Below the pieces are notes generated by a model. The model was not told the origin of the DNA, made no database searches, and was given only the letters and a program-made list of their open reading frames with translations. This document shows, one piece after another, positions 1 through 12,002 of a DNA stretch of 64,000 bases; position 1 is the stretch's first letter; each line of letters opens with the position of its first letter. The DNA comes from Lota lota. Lineage: Eukaryota > Chordata > Actinopteri > Gadiformes > Lotidae. The translations under genes and the position numbers were made by a program. The stretch covers positions 4,602,724 to 4,666,723 of the forward strand of contig JACYXH010000826.1 in NCBI GenBank assembly GCA_026745465.1, read 5' to 3'.

Positions 1-435
1 GTTACTATAAATACAATACTCCGGCTCCACTTTACATTTCAGAACTCCTAACCCATATTCTGCTCTGAGACCCCTCAGATCAGAGTATTAAAAGCTGTCC
101 AGGCTAAAAACAAAGGTGGATAACACTTTAACTGTGAAAGTCTCCAACGCAGTGGAGCACACTCCCCAGATAGTGCCTCAGTTTTAAAAACCTTTAAAAA
201 CTGACTGTACAGACTGGCCTTTGTATAACATTTTAATAATGTACATTCAAATGCTTTAATGTTATTTTATATTTTTGTTTTATCTCTCTGTTTGACCACC
301 TCTTGACATCGCTGTTTTTTATTATATTTCTGTGTATGTGAAATATCTGTGTCCAATTTTGCTATCTTTGCACCTACATTGTATGATATTGTATTTTGTG
401 AAGCACCTTGTAACTCTGGTTTTGAGAGGCGCTAT
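1..435 (+). mobile_element. Decayed non-LTR retrotransposon (LINE) 3' end
   Basis: The first part resembles the degenerate end of a LINE ORF2. At about 100-200 the order 'KTK-D...V-A..W..LP...FK..LK' can be traced through stops, as in the C-terminal tail after the RT domain of many fish LINEs. It is followed by an AT-rich 3' UTR and, at about 398-435, the typical terminal phrase 'tgtgaagcaccttgtaac' and 'gaggcgctatag', which in intact copies precedes an 'ataaataaa' end. The element is truncated by the window edge, so total length is unknown. Family assignment is from memory of fish repeats, not a search. No host gene is implied. Confidence 0.5.
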
Positions 436-675
436 AGCATGTATACAGAATATTCTGACTCAGACACACCTAAGCCCTGTGCATCTAATCCCTTTTCATT
501 TGAATCTAAATGTTCATCCACAATGTTATGCACTGTGTATTTATAACCACATAACTGCTGTATATCTCAAAAAACTAATGTAAAATATTATGATATAGCT
601 ACGACTGGCTTCAACCTTTCTGTCCTAGAGACTTGGGACCCACAAACGTTTTAACGCCAAATGTATACATACTAT
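436..675. other. Unassigned AT-rich sequence
   Basis: AT-rich unique-looking DNA between the LINE end and the inverted-repeat element. No coding signal, tandem repeat or RNA motif is recognised. Confidence 0.5.
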
Positions 676-1270
676 CAGTATTGCACAAGTAACATATTAC
701 AGTAATCTAATACTTTTAACAGTAACTTAGTAATATAACAAATTACATTTTTTAGTTTTTTTATATTATTTAGTGACTTTGTCAAGTAACACGTTACTAT
801 CTGATATCAAGTGTATATATATTAGGCACAGATTCGCAGTCACCAAGTGCTTGCAAGCCTCCACCAGATAAACATGATTAATATCCTTGACTGCCAAGAA
901 CAGCCATAGCTTGTTGCCGTTTGCAGCTCAAAATATCCAGAGAAACATTGTCATTTGAACATTAATGCTGAGTTTGCATCATAAATCAGATAACATGTTA
1001 TGCTCATAGGTCCAGGCCCGACTACATGTAGACCCATATAGCCGTCTATCTGGAGAAATTCTTTATAGGTGCAGTGCTATCATATGCAAACTCTTCCACT
1101 AATATGAGTTGGAGGCGGACTTCTGCATATTTCTGTGAATGTAGTGTAATAAGTCACATAACGAATTACCAGATTCATATAGGAATAGTGCATCTTAACT
1201 TATTACTTTCAAAAGGAGTAATAAGTAATGAGTGATGTATTACATTTTAAAAGTAACTTCCACATCACTG
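676..1270. mobile_element. Non-autonomous hAT-like MITE with terminal inverted repeats
   Basis: The left end starts 'cagtattgcacaagtaac'. The right end closes 'aaaagtaacttc' plus 'cacatcactg', whose reverse complement starts 'cagtgatgtggaagttac'. Both arms are rich in 'agtaa/ttact' words that continue inward for about 60-100 bases, as in the abundant fish elements that begin CAGTG and end CACTG. The flanks 'catactat' and 'catacggt' agree at 6 of 8 positions, compatible with a decayed 8-bp target-site duplication, the hallmark of hAT insertion. There is no transposase ORF, so it is non-autonomous. Superfamily is inferred from TSD length and end sequence. Confidence 0.6.
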
Positions 1271-1304
1271 CATACGGTGTATATTCAGACAAAATGTGTC
1301 TGTC

Positions 1305-1328
1305 CAGAAACAGAAACAGAAACAGAAA
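1305..1328. repeat. (CAGAAA)4 hexamer repeat
   Basis: Four perfect tandem copies of CAGAAA. Short tract, no further significance seen. Confidence 0.9.
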
Positions 1329-1618
1329 TACAAAATATATATTGCAAAAACGGCATTCTTCACGAGGCCTTTAATTCTTGAAATAAATATATTCCTCAAG
1401 CTCTCTCTCTCTTTGTCATCTTCTACAGGACCCTAAGAAGAAAAACACATACTGAAGATACATAAATAAGCAAAAAGCCTGGCGTATACATATGTGTCAC
1501 GTTATTGACAGTTCCATTCATATTGCTTGACATCCCTCCCCCAGCTTCATCCCCCACCCACCCCCTTTTTCCCCCAAACTGCGGTGCATCGGCTTGGGAG
1601 TGAGGCTTAATCTGCCTG

Positions 1619-3168
<1,550 letters not shown>

Positions 3169-3171
3169 CCC

Positions 3172-3219
<48 letters not shown>
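3169..3219 (-). repeat. C20 tract followed by (AC)n
   Basis: Twenty C (3169-3188) followed by about 15 AC units. Read on the minus strand this is (GT)n followed by G20, the same order as the tract at 1619-1881. Confidence 0.95.
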
Positions 3220-3223
<4 letters not shown>

Positions 3224-4087
3224 ACACACACGTACACAAACACTTCTCACTTCAAACTTGTGATTGACTCCACTATAAAAAGCACAGGAGCCAGTAAATC
3301 ATAAGACGTATTGTAAAATGTACTTCTGTCTTTCCCCGGCATGCCGTAATGAACCAGTCATTATGATTATTTTATAGGAGTGAAGTTTTTAAAAAACTAC
3401 AAGAATGCATTACTCTGCATAATGAACAGATGTTGTGGCAACAAGCACATACATTATGCATAAAAAATTATTTCAATTTTGATTGTAGATGCTGATTTAT
3501 TGAGACAAGTCGAGCTTACACGCGTAATGGATTTAGGATGTGCTTTTGTTGTGTTATTTCCATAATTAATAATAGTGAGACGGCGCATTGTTATAGGCGT
3601 TCTGTATTTATAAGGCCGAGAACTCTTGGGCTGAACAACAGATAAAAACGCTGCTGGCTGAACTTCAAAACCACTGCGTATTAATCATGTACACAACTTA
3701 CATATTTTTTTACCGGGAAACGAGATATTTCTCTTCTACCCTTCTTCATCTGCTTGAGTAGTTGTATTTTAAAAGGAGGAAAAATTTGTTTAAAAAGGAA
3801 GATAATGTAATATAATCGTGTTGTCTTTTAAAATACATTGATAGTTAAAAGAAACTGAGCATTTTCTTGTTGTAGCTTAACTTGACCAGTTTTATACATT
3901 TGTTTTCATACTATTGGGTCACCACAAATTCTCAGTGGCTGACACTGTATGTGTACAGTGCATGTGTTGGGTTATATGTTTACTAACAACATCACTGTGT
4001 CACTCAGAGTGTTGTTTTCAACATACAACTGTCAAACAAAGAGCACCACACAGGTGATGTATTGTTGAAGACCAGCAGTCTTTTATG
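3220..4087. other. Unassigned unique sequence
   Basis: AT-rich, unique-looking DNA with scattered TAAT and ATTA words (for example near 3560-3570). No exon, RNA gene or repeat is recognised. Confidence 0.4.
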
Positions 4088-4254
4088 GCTTGGGTTGCTC
4101 GGTGGCTCAACCCACTAGCACGCTAACCATGTAGGCAATACGCCCCAGAGTGAACCGGCTTCAATTCCCACCTGCAGTCCTTTATATGTTACATGTCATT
4201 CCTGCTCTCCTACGGCTCTGCACTCTCCTGTCCATTAAGGTGTAAACAAAAAAC
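4088..4254 (+). mobile_element. Decayed tRNA-derived SINE
   Basis: The head 'ggtggctcaacccactagca' resembles a Pol III A box and 'ggcttcaattccc' (about 4157-4169) a B box, in the order and spacing of a tRNA-related SINE head. The body continues 'gcagtcctttatatgtta', 'catgtcattcctgctctcc' and ends near 'ctgtccattaaggtgtaaac'. This matches the layout I know for a widespread fish SINE whose tail reads roughly ATGTCATTCCC...CTCTCC...CTGTCC-AT-AAGG. A second copy, in reverse, lies at 37245-37409. Degenerate boxes make transcription unlikely. Confidence 0.6.
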
Positions 4255-4813
4255 ATATATAGATATAAAAACTGACATTGACATTGACTAGACTGACATC
4301 TTGACAACCGGTGGTGCCACAGCTGAAAGACAACATTAAAAAGGGGCGACAGACTTTGGTGTTCGCCAATGTTTCGCTTGACTGCATGGAGAGGTGTGCT
4401 CATAACTTTTCAACCGACATTGTTTCTTTTTTAGAAACCCCCAGCGTTGTTTCTCTTCACTAACAAAAGCACAAGTGTCTTGGGAACAACAACTCAAGGT
4501 GCGGTGTAAACCAGGAGATGCACATGTGCCACAATGGGAGTTTTGGCTCTGCGACGGAGAACTAATGATTTGAAGACACATAGTTGGTGAATAATTGATT
4601 CGGGCCCCAGGGATGGTTAGGGGCAGAGTAAGGGACTAATAAATCATTTGTGCTGCTGTCAGTTGCCACTTTCAATTATTCCAGAGCTTGTGATAAAACG
4701 CTGCTCCTACCAGCAGCTGGGAGCAGAAAGTGTGTGGACCCTCGATCCAAACTTCACCCCGCTGGCCGTTGTTACTCACAGTTTAAATTAAACACTTGGA
4801 CCCATGGATGGAG

Positions 4814-4814
<1 letters not shown>
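4255..4814. other. Unassigned sequence
   Basis: Mixed-composition unique DNA. Overlapping 73- and 81-codon frames on the minus strand show no recognisable protein family. Nothing else is supported. Confidence 0.4.
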
Positions 4815-4895
<81 letters not shown>

Positions 4896-4966
4896 AGCGT
4901 GAATGTGTGTATGTGTGTGTGTGTGTGTGTGTGTCAGTGTGTGTGTGTGTGTGTCAGTGTGAATGT

Positions 4967-5029
<63 letters not shown>
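4815..5029 (+). repeat. Compound (GT)n microsatellite
   Basis: Near-perfect (GT)40 at 4815-4894, then GT blocks separated by CAGTGTGAATGTGTGTAT-type interruptions. The interruption unit recurs at about 4894-4912 and 4954-4972, so part of the array was itself duplicated. Frames on both strands are open across it only because of the dinucleotide composition. Confidence 0.97.
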
Positions 5030-5030
<1 letters not shown>

Positions 5031-5499
5031 ACAGAACACAACATGACAACATGGCTGATTTGTCACGGTCATTAGGATTCAAGTGAATGTCAAGTTCAAG
5101 TGTAAAAGTGACTGAAAAATGTATTACTTTTTGTTTATACTGGTATAGGTTTTGTTGTTCCATCTGCAGAAGTTTAGATCTTATTTCCGCTACTTGACAT
5201 CATCACAATCCATGGTGATTTAGCTTATGCCTTTTCTATTTTAAAAATAAAAATAAATTGCTGCCTTTAAAAATAAGTTTGGAATTTGAATTAGTTTTTA
5301 GTAAAATTGCAAAACAAACTTAAACAAACTGGGTATTCATACAACCCCATCTATTTCAATAATGTGTGTAGACTTACTGAGCTCTGAATCACAAGTTATG
5401 AAAACTATTGGGAAAACATATATTCTTCCAAACTGACGCCTACCCTCGTCCACATTGGCGTAAATAAGACAGCGCGGCAGTTTGAATTTTAATGATGTC
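5030..5499. other. Unassigned AT-rich sequence
   Basis: No gene, RNA or transposon end recognised. Short poly-A and 'aaataaaaataaa' stretches occur near 5243-5260. Confidence 0.4.
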
Positions 5500-5700
5500 G
5501 TGGTGGAGGATTTCCAGCAAACGACCTGTTTACCACCTGTGCAGCAGGCACGCGACGTGAAGCCGAGACGAATGGCACAAACTGTTCCCGCGCTGCAGGT
5601 GCATCGCTCTGCGAGCCGGGTGGGTCGGCGTGGCAACAGCTATCAGCGAGCGGAGACGCGCGTCCGTAACGATCTTGTTATTTTGTGGCGACCGGGGGAG
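5500..5700. other. CpG-rich patch
   Basis: GC content and CpG frequency rise sharply (for example 'gacgcgcgtccgtaacg' near 5654-5670). It could be a small CpG island or a conserved regulatory block. No TATA/Inr-plus-ORF arrangement supports a promoter. Confidence 0.3.
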
Positions 5701-5769
5701 GAAGCAATCAAGTTGAAATTGTGCCTTTTTTGAAAGGAAGTCGTCGAGTTGAGAAGCCTTCACGACCGA

Positions 5770-5797
5770 GACATTGGGTTCTGAGGAACCCAATGTC
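5770..5797. repeat. Perfect 12-bp inverted repeat with 4-nt loop
   Basis: Left arm GACATTGGGTTC (5770-5781), loop TGAG, right arm GAACCCAATGTC (5786-5797). The arms are perfectly complementary and pairing stops immediately outside. A hairpin is possible in RNA, or a small cruciform in DNA. There is no downstream T-run and the arms are too short for an ordinary miRNA precursor. Confidence 0.85.
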
Positions 5798-5799
5798 CC

Positions 5800-6420
5800 A
5801 AGGAGGGAGGGAGAAAGGGGCGTGTGGGAAATGTATGAAAGATAAACTACGACCAAAGATAACTGAAGATCAACTAAATGTAACTAAAGTAAACGCACTT
5901 TGGGTTGAGAAAGTAGGCTACATTTGTTTACTATAGTTCGTATAGTTTAGTCTAGTAGTATAATATTGATTTTGTCAAGATGTTTTTTTTTCTAATGGTT
6001 GTTATTTAAAGTAGTTTTATTGAAAGTTATATGATTCATGAAACAACAACAAATAATAACAATAATACAATAATATTTGTGGATAACCTTTTAGGACCCT
6101 CAAGGTCAATACGAAATAAATAAATAGAAAATAGTTTATATTTTCATTTTCTATTTCTTTATCAATTCACGTAGCCTGTTTTTGTCGTCTTCCTTGTAGT
6201 ATTTGCAGGCCAAATGAGATCAAAGTATTCATTGTTGCATCTTCTAAATTAATTTAAATAATAAACAACGTAAAGTCTCAAGAAACCTACCTTCCGCCAT
6301 CTGACAAGCGCAGATCTGACTGATTAACACTGTTGTACATCTGCATGCATTTTCAGTTTCATTTCAATGTAACACACGACTTATGTGTGTCAATACCGGA
6401 GTGTGTGTCTAGGTGTAAAA
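5800..6420. other. Unassigned AT-rich sequence
   Basis: AT-rich DNA with several 'aataa' runs (about 6050-6130). No supported feature. Confidence 0.4.
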
Positions 6421-6720
6421 ATACGTCTTTGTAATCCCGCGCCGCGGCAACACATTGCCATTGTTAACATATGCGAGACATGTCAGAAATGCGTGTGTTT
6501 TGTCACACGTTCAAATGAGCCCTAATGCACGCTGCAGTAGTAATACAAGCCAGCACTTGTCGAGTGAATAATTACTCAGTCGCAAGATAAGGCGCGCTAG
6601 AGGTACAGGTTGTCCCTAGCGCAGCTGAACACGAGGCTCCGCACGTCAGGGGTCATGCAGCGTGGATCCGGGGTGGCGGGAAACTGTCAGGGGGAGTAAA
6701 AGAGGTGGACACTCCGGGAT
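6421..6720. other. Candidate regulatory block, CpG-containing unique sequence
   Basis: Mixed CpG and homeodomain-like words ('gtgaataattactcagtcgc' near 6563-6582, 'cccgcgccgcggcaac' near 6437-6452) in unique sequence. The style resembles vertebrate non-coding elements near developmental genes. There is no coding potential, and conservation is untested. Confidence 0.3.
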
Positions 6721-7120
6721 AAGAATATTACAACAAAAACTCTACCCCGGTATTTTGAGTCAACCATCTGGATTTGCTAATTAGCACAATGAAGTGAGCT
6801 GAAGTGAGTGCGGATAAGTGAGTTTGTGGGTTGAACTAAAACATGGCAGGGAATTCAACTTCCTGAACCTGGACACGGTCAGAATGTCCTATGTGAAGTT
6901 ATCTGAGGTTAATTAGGACTATGATAATGCAGTGTATCTTTGTTATACTTTTTTTAAATTAACTGCAATATTTCGACCTCGTATTGTGATACATGTAAGT
7001 ACATGTCTTGTGTAGGCGTGATTGATTGAGCGTAAAATGTTGTATTTAAAGTTTTTTCTTTATAGAATATTATGCCCTCAACGGGTGACTTGTCATAACA
7101 AAATTAGTGCCAAGTCTGAC
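6721..7120. other. Unassigned sequence
   Basis: AT-rich, no recognisable gene or repeat. It adjoins a probable LINE tail. Confidence 0.4.
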
Positions 7121-7165
7121 TCTGTGTTGTTCTGTGCATCTGACAATAAAAGACTTGAACTTAAA
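7121..7165 (+). mobile_element. LINE 3' tail fragment
   Basis: The phrase 'gtgcatctgacaataaaag' followed by 'acttgaactt' is the usual extreme 3' end of fish L2/CR1-type LINEs (GTG-AT-TGACAATAAA..TTGAACTT). Only the terminal part is recognisable, as expected for a heavily 5'-truncated copy. Confidence 0.45.
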
Positions 7166-7441
7166 TGTCATATGCTGTATTATTTATCGTCTCAATATAC
7201 CAGTCAAATAAAATGTCCATGAAAAAAAAAAAAGAATTAAAGAATAAACAAAAAAAGTTATGTTAAACTGGTACTGATTAGTGCATCCACCTCTAATTGA
7301 TCAGCACAAGGTGTGATTATCACATTCTATTGGAGGCTGTAGTGTGCCAAATACGTTGGGTTTAATGGAGGTGACAAGACTGTTGCTGAGTAATTGCTAT
7401 TTTAGTTGTATCACACAGTGATAACATTGTATTCGACAGTT
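7166..7441. other. Unassigned AT-rich sequence
   Basis: Contains an A12 run near 7222 and otherwise nothing recognised. Confidence 0.4.
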
Positions 7442-8022
7442 TTTAGAGACGGAGAGAGAGAGAGATAGAGGGAGGGAGGGAGGGAGGGAGGGAGGGAGGG
7501 AGGGAGGGAGGGAGGGAGGGAGGGAGGGAGGGAGGGAGGGAGGGAGGAAACATTGAAGTGGCATGGTGGTGAAGTGTGGTCTGTGTGTTTGGGAGAGAAT
7601 GATGTGAGGAGAGAGATAAAGAGGAGGGGGGAAAAGAGGCAGGGGGAGAGAAGGGAGGGGAATGGTGAGGGAGGCAGAGGGTAAGAGGGGAAAGAGATGG
7701 TGGAGTGATATAGAGAGAAAGAGATATAGAGGGAAGATATACAGAGAGAACAATTGTGTAAGAGAGAGGGGGAGAAAGGGATCGGGAAAGAGAAAAGGAG
7801 AAAGACGGATAGAAAGGGAGATGAGGAGAGGAGGAGGACAGAGAGATAAACTGAGGGAGAGAGGGAGAGAAAGGGGAGGAGAGAAAGAGATAGAGAGAGA
7901 AGGACAGAGACATAGAGTTATAGAAAGCGAGGGAGGTAGAGCGATGGAAAGACAGAGGGATAACGAGTCAGAGAGAGAGAAGGATAGAGGGAATGATGGA
8001 GAGAGAGAAGAACAGAGACAGA

Positions 8023-8026
<4 letters not shown>
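7442..8026 (+). repeat. Polypurine tract with (GGGA)n core
   Basis: A perfect (AGGG)n array of about 19 units at roughly 7469-7547. After a short break it is followed by about 450 bases of degenerate GA/GGA purine sequence on the plus strand. Long polypurine/polypyrimidine DNA can adopt triplex or H-DNA structures. The 276-, 205- and 156-codon serine/leucine/proline- or arginine/glutamate-rich frames here are compositional artefacts. Confidence 0.93.

Positions 8027-8105
<79 letters not shown>
8027..8105. repeat. (TA)14 directly joined to (GA)25
   Basis: Perfect TA repeat at 8027-8054 followed without spacer by GA repeat at 8055-8105. It closes the polypurine domain. Confidence 0.96.
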
Positions 8106-8109
<4 letters not shown>

Positions 8110-8110
<1 letters not shown>

Positions 8111-8470
8111 GTGTGTGGCCCCTGGGGGCCCCCATAAGAGCCCCTTCAGTGTCCCAGCGAGTTGTCCCACGCCGTCACTGCGGCTTTCATGCCTCGCTCC
8201 CCTCCCGACGCAGATCACGCGCAGCACCCCCTATCCATCTGGGACGTCGCGTCGCCGGCGGGCCAACGGCAGCACTTAGGCTGGGCCGCCACGGGGCCGA
8301 CCAGCGCCCTGTCCGCCTGTCATCTGCATTAGCGCACGCAGGCACGCACAGCAGGTGGCGTGGAATATTCAGCGGCGCAACCAAGCGTTTTACAGACCGC
8401 TCCGAGACGGTTTGATGCAGCGTGGACGCCTGGCGTCGGAGGGGGCGTTAGGATTTATTGATTGGGTCAA
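8110..8470. other. CpG-rich block
   Basis: Abrupt change from polypurine DNA to GC-rich sequence with many CpG sites ('gacgtcgcgtcgccggcggg' near 8243-8262, 'gcgcacgcaggcacgcacag' near 8332-8351). It may be a CpG island or regulatory element. Open frames cross it but show no domain, and I do not call an exon or transcription start. Confidence 0.35.
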
Positions 8471-9058
8471 ACCCCGTCTGCTTTTTTGGCTCGTTTGTCT
8501 CGCGATGAGGGTCTGAGTAAGAGACCTCTTTATGAAGTCCTTTCATGAGAAACAATGCACCACTTAGGACAGTGGCCGTTTTTCCCTAGCGCCAATGTTT
8601 CTAGAATTTGGAGGCTGGTCCAAGCGTTTTGCATAGTCTTGATTGAAATTAAAATCAATACCACTGATTGTTATTCTGACATTCTTATTATCATCTCAAT
8701 GGCGACCACTCCAATATGGCTCGGTCATGAGGTTTTCCTCACATCATGGAACCCTCAGATGTTCCCAAATATAACATCTCAACATTTTATGTGAGCAGTA
8801 TATATGAACAGCACGATAACCAAATCGAATAATAGCTCCGTGTTAACAGTCATCCTTTTATGAACTTTTATTGTTGTTGTTAAATCCTATGAAGGCAGCA
8901 CGTGAGGCAAGTCTTGTGGAGTGGTGAGTAATCCTCATCCACGGTGTGGAAACAGACTAGTGGAGAACCTTGAACCTGCCAACCGAGGCTAGCCACCTGA
9001 TTGGCTGGGACGAGCGATGGGCGGATGGAGCTTTGGCGAGTGAGTGACAGCACTGCCT
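8471..9058. other. Unassigned unique sequence
   Basis: Unique-looking DNA of mixed composition. No exon or repeat recognised. Confidence 0.4.
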
Positions 9059-9210
9059 ACGTGTGTGTGTGTGTGCGTGTGTGTGTGTGTGTGAGTGTGA
9101 GTGTGAGTGAATATGTGCGCATAGGCATGTGTTTGCATGCCCATGCTCACACATCCACATGTCCATGTATGCGTGTGCATTCTTGCGTGCATTTTCTTGT
9201 GTGTGGTTGG
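9059..9210 (+). repeat. (TG)n microsatellite with degenerate flank
   Basis: TG/GTGAGT units at 9060-9110, then a degenerate TG/CATG stretch to about 9210. Confidence 0.9.
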
Positions 9211-9539
9211 TGATGGTGGGGGGGGATGGGGTGTCTGACAGGAGCTGGGGTTGGGGATGTGAAACGGTTGGTGGGTGTGTGAGCAGCGATGGGGGGTATC
9301 GGCGGCCGCGAGGAGGAACAACAGCGCTTGCTCTGCAACGCCTGCTCCCTGACACTTCCCTAATCTGATAACAGATGAGGACAAGCTGCCCAGGCCTCTA
9401 CCTGGCAACCCAGCATCCCCCCCCCTTCCCTTCCCTACCCCCCTACTACCCCCACCACCACCACCAAGCCTGCAGAGGGGGGATTTGGGCGGATAAGGCC
9501 CAGGCTTGGCAACCCAACACCAGCCTCTAGAGGATGGTT
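9211..9539. other. G- and C-rich low-complexity sequence
   Basis: Short G8 and C7 runs (about 9219-9226, 9418-9425) and a CCA stretch near 9450-9466. No gene seen. Confidence 0.4.
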
Positions 9540-9750
9540 AAAGGGTGATTAATCATTGTTTAGCCACAGAATGCAGCCAGGAAGAATGGGGACGGCAACG
9601 TTCCACACCTCTGAAGCAATTAATCCCTGTGATCTCCAGCAGGTTTGTCTTGTAGATAAGTCAGAGTACAACGCTCTTCCTAATTCATCAAGCCGACGCC
9701 GCTGCGCACGCCAACCCCCGCCATAAAACACACAATTTATTTCCAATCAT
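9540..9750. other. Candidate conserved non-coding block
   Basis: Unique sequence with clustered homeodomain-type words ('gggtgattaatcattgtt' at 9543-9560, 'gaagcaattaatccctg' near 9613). It resembles developmental enhancers in style only. Conservation is not shown. Confidence 0.3.
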
Positions 9751-9859
9751 TTATAGTCAAATTTTAAAAAGAGTGACTTTGCCACATCCAAGTGTACCTT
9801 ATATTAGCTTCATATAAACTAAGTACCCGAGATTACAATGGGAATCTGGTTTTATTGGT

Positions 9860-10440
9860 CACATCTGGTGGAGTCGTGACGCATTTTCGCATTCGCCGCT
9901 GAATTTTTGAGTGATTGTGGCATAAATCATTTTGCTAATCAGAAACATAAGTGACATGAAGGCATCTCTCCTCTTGGAACAAAGGACCAACATATGGCTC
10001 AAAAAGCACTCAGATCTTTTATTTCCAAGGTATATAACCTGTTCGTAAACCAACATTATTGGACTGATTTGCATTTTTCTTTCATTCTGAGCACTTTTTC
10101 AGATCTCATATCTGTGGCGGATGACTTCGATAATGGATAAGAAAAACATTTCTGCCTCATTATGTATCCCTCGTTATATTTCTGATTCTCGACTTGAGTG
10201 CAGTTAAGCAAAACGTAAGACTCCTGCTCAATGGCTTCGTGGCAAGGTGAATTACGGCGTGGTACTTTGTGACTTAAAAAGCACATCGAACAGTGCTTGT
10301 GCTGATAGATTTATGCAAATACATAAACCACCAACAATAGATACGGTTCATTCTGCTAATAAACCACATTACCGGAAGAACCGAGGAAAAAACAGCAGCC
10401 CCACCGCATTGATATGACAAGATGAATTCCTTTATTACGC
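9860..10440. other. Candidate conserved non-coding block with two POU octamers
   Basis: Long unique stretch free of simple repeats. ATTTGCAT lies at 10067-10074 and its reverse complement ATGCAAAT at 10313-10320, both perfect POU octamer motifs, among AT-rich words such as 'gctaataaaccac'. Three short minus-strand open frames have no family motif. A transcriptional enhancer is one reading; this is inference from motif content. Confidence 0.33.
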
Positions 10441-10510
10441 GGCGGCTCTCTCCGGGTCCCTCTGCCATCCCTTCCAAATCATATTTGCCTCCTAAAATAC
10501 GGTGGGAGGT

Positions 10511-10528
10511 GGGGGGGGGGGGGGGGGG
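10511..10528 (+). repeat. G18 homopolymer
   Basis: Eighteen consecutive G within a GGTGGGAGGT-GGGG context. G-quadruplex capable. Confidence 0.95.
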
Positions 10529-10760
10529 CATTCGCTTGCCAACAATAGTGAAAACGGCTCCTGTTTTAATTGCATCATTACGTACCAAATATCAGCCGCT
10601 TGCCTGCCAATATCAATATTGCCATAGCATGGGTGGAATATAGATGACCGAGAGTTTGTGTGGGTCCTCCACCAGCCTCTCCATGCCAGGCATTGGGGTA
10701 CCGCCTGCTGTGCGGGGAGTGGAGAAGGGGGAGTGGGGTGCAGCTCGTCTTTCTAATGTA

Positions 10761-10802
10761 CCCCCCCCCCCCCCCCCCCCCTCCCCACACACACACACAC
10801 AT
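10761..10802 (-). repeat. C21 tract followed by (CA)n
   Basis: C21 (10761-10781), then CTCCCCACACAC and a short CA array. On the minus strand this is again (TG)n leading into a G run. Confidence 0.95.
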
Positions 10803-10904
10803 ATTCCCTTAATTGCTGACGGATCTTGTTTGTATTTTGATGGCGGCCTGGAATCTGTAGCGGCTACACATAGGACTTGATAGGCCTTAGGGGAAACATC
10901 ATGT

Positions 10905-11160
10905 TACTGCCGAGTGCGTGTGCATGTGTGTGAGTGTATGTGTGTATGAAAGTTTGTGCTTATGTGTGGGTGTGTTTGTGTCTGTTTGTGTGTGTCTGTA
11001 GTGGGCCTCCTTTGTTGGCTTGAGTGTGTGTGTGTGTGTGTGTGTGTGGGTTTATGTATGGGTGGGGGGTGTAGGAGTGTGTGTGTCTGTGTACATTTGT
11101 GTCTTTGTGACTGTGTCAGTGTACGATTGTGTCTGTGTGTGTCTGCGTGTCTACATTAGT
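10905..11160 (+). repeat. Degenerate TG-rich simple-repeat region
   Basis: TG blocks with interruptions such as TGTCTG and GTTTGTG. The purest part is at 11027-11048. Cysteine/valine-rich open frames are artefacts. Confidence 0.88.
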
Positions 11161-12002
11161 CTCTCTATAGTCTGTGTGCTGTACTTAGTCTACAGGAGGG
11201 CTATGCCTGGTGCACACAAACCTTAAGATAGCATATTACCCTGTCTGTGGGGGGGCTTGCGGGTGTCAGCATAAACACCATCAACAGTCCACAGGAGACT
11301 TCATCATGAGACAATACAGTTTATTAGATACACACAGGTTATAGATAAGAACTGAACCGTGTGTTTAAAAGTCCTCATACGGCTTGACAAAGTAAACCCC
11401 ATCCCAGACCCACAACACACATTCTCCACGCAAAAACCCCCGTTGTTGTTTTCCCGACAACAGCGCACATATGGCATGGCAACCAACTTTAGAATTGGTC
11501 TCCGCTTTGATGAGGGAAAATTAAATATTGTAGATCCCGCTTTTTATGCACTTCACATCTTGGTATTAATGTATTCCTGCCATCCATTCACCAGAGTGAG
11601 AGATAATTTTCCAGTTTAAATATTTTGTTCCAGCCTTAAAAAAACTGCTTGTAATTAGAAGCTCCCCATTGGCGAGAGTATCGAGTTTGTCGGTTTTAAT
11701 TTGATTCTTGTTTAACTATTAAACGGTGTATAACCGAGCGTCATATACTTTGGATGCTTGCTGATGTTGTGTGTTTTGAAGGTGACGTGGTGGGGCTCAG
11801 GTTGGGCATTATGACGTATCAACTTGTAATCTATTAGCAACAGCCACGTTCTGCTGCCGCTAAGCTCTGGACCTGATCAAACATGGGTGCTCTACCACCC
11901 CCACTAGTTTAACGGTCGCACCACCCCGATCATGTTGTTGTCGTTCGGTGGATTCACCGATCCGTTGGTCGCCGGTTGAGCAACGTACTGAAACTTGTAG
12001 TT
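11161..12002. other. Unassigned unique sequence
   Basis: Unique DNA with AT-rich, TAAT-containing patches (11510-11720). It could contain non-coding elements. No exon, RNA or transposon end recognised. Confidence 0.35.

Noticed and set aside
4650..5163. Cysteine/valine and histidine/threonine frames up to 141 codons
   Set aside because: Dinucleotide GT repeat is open in several frames on both strands. No independent protein signal.
7397..8279. 276-codon serine/leucine frame and 205-codon arginine/glutamate frame
   Set aside because: Polypurine/polypyrimidine composition explains both. They overlap on opposite strands.
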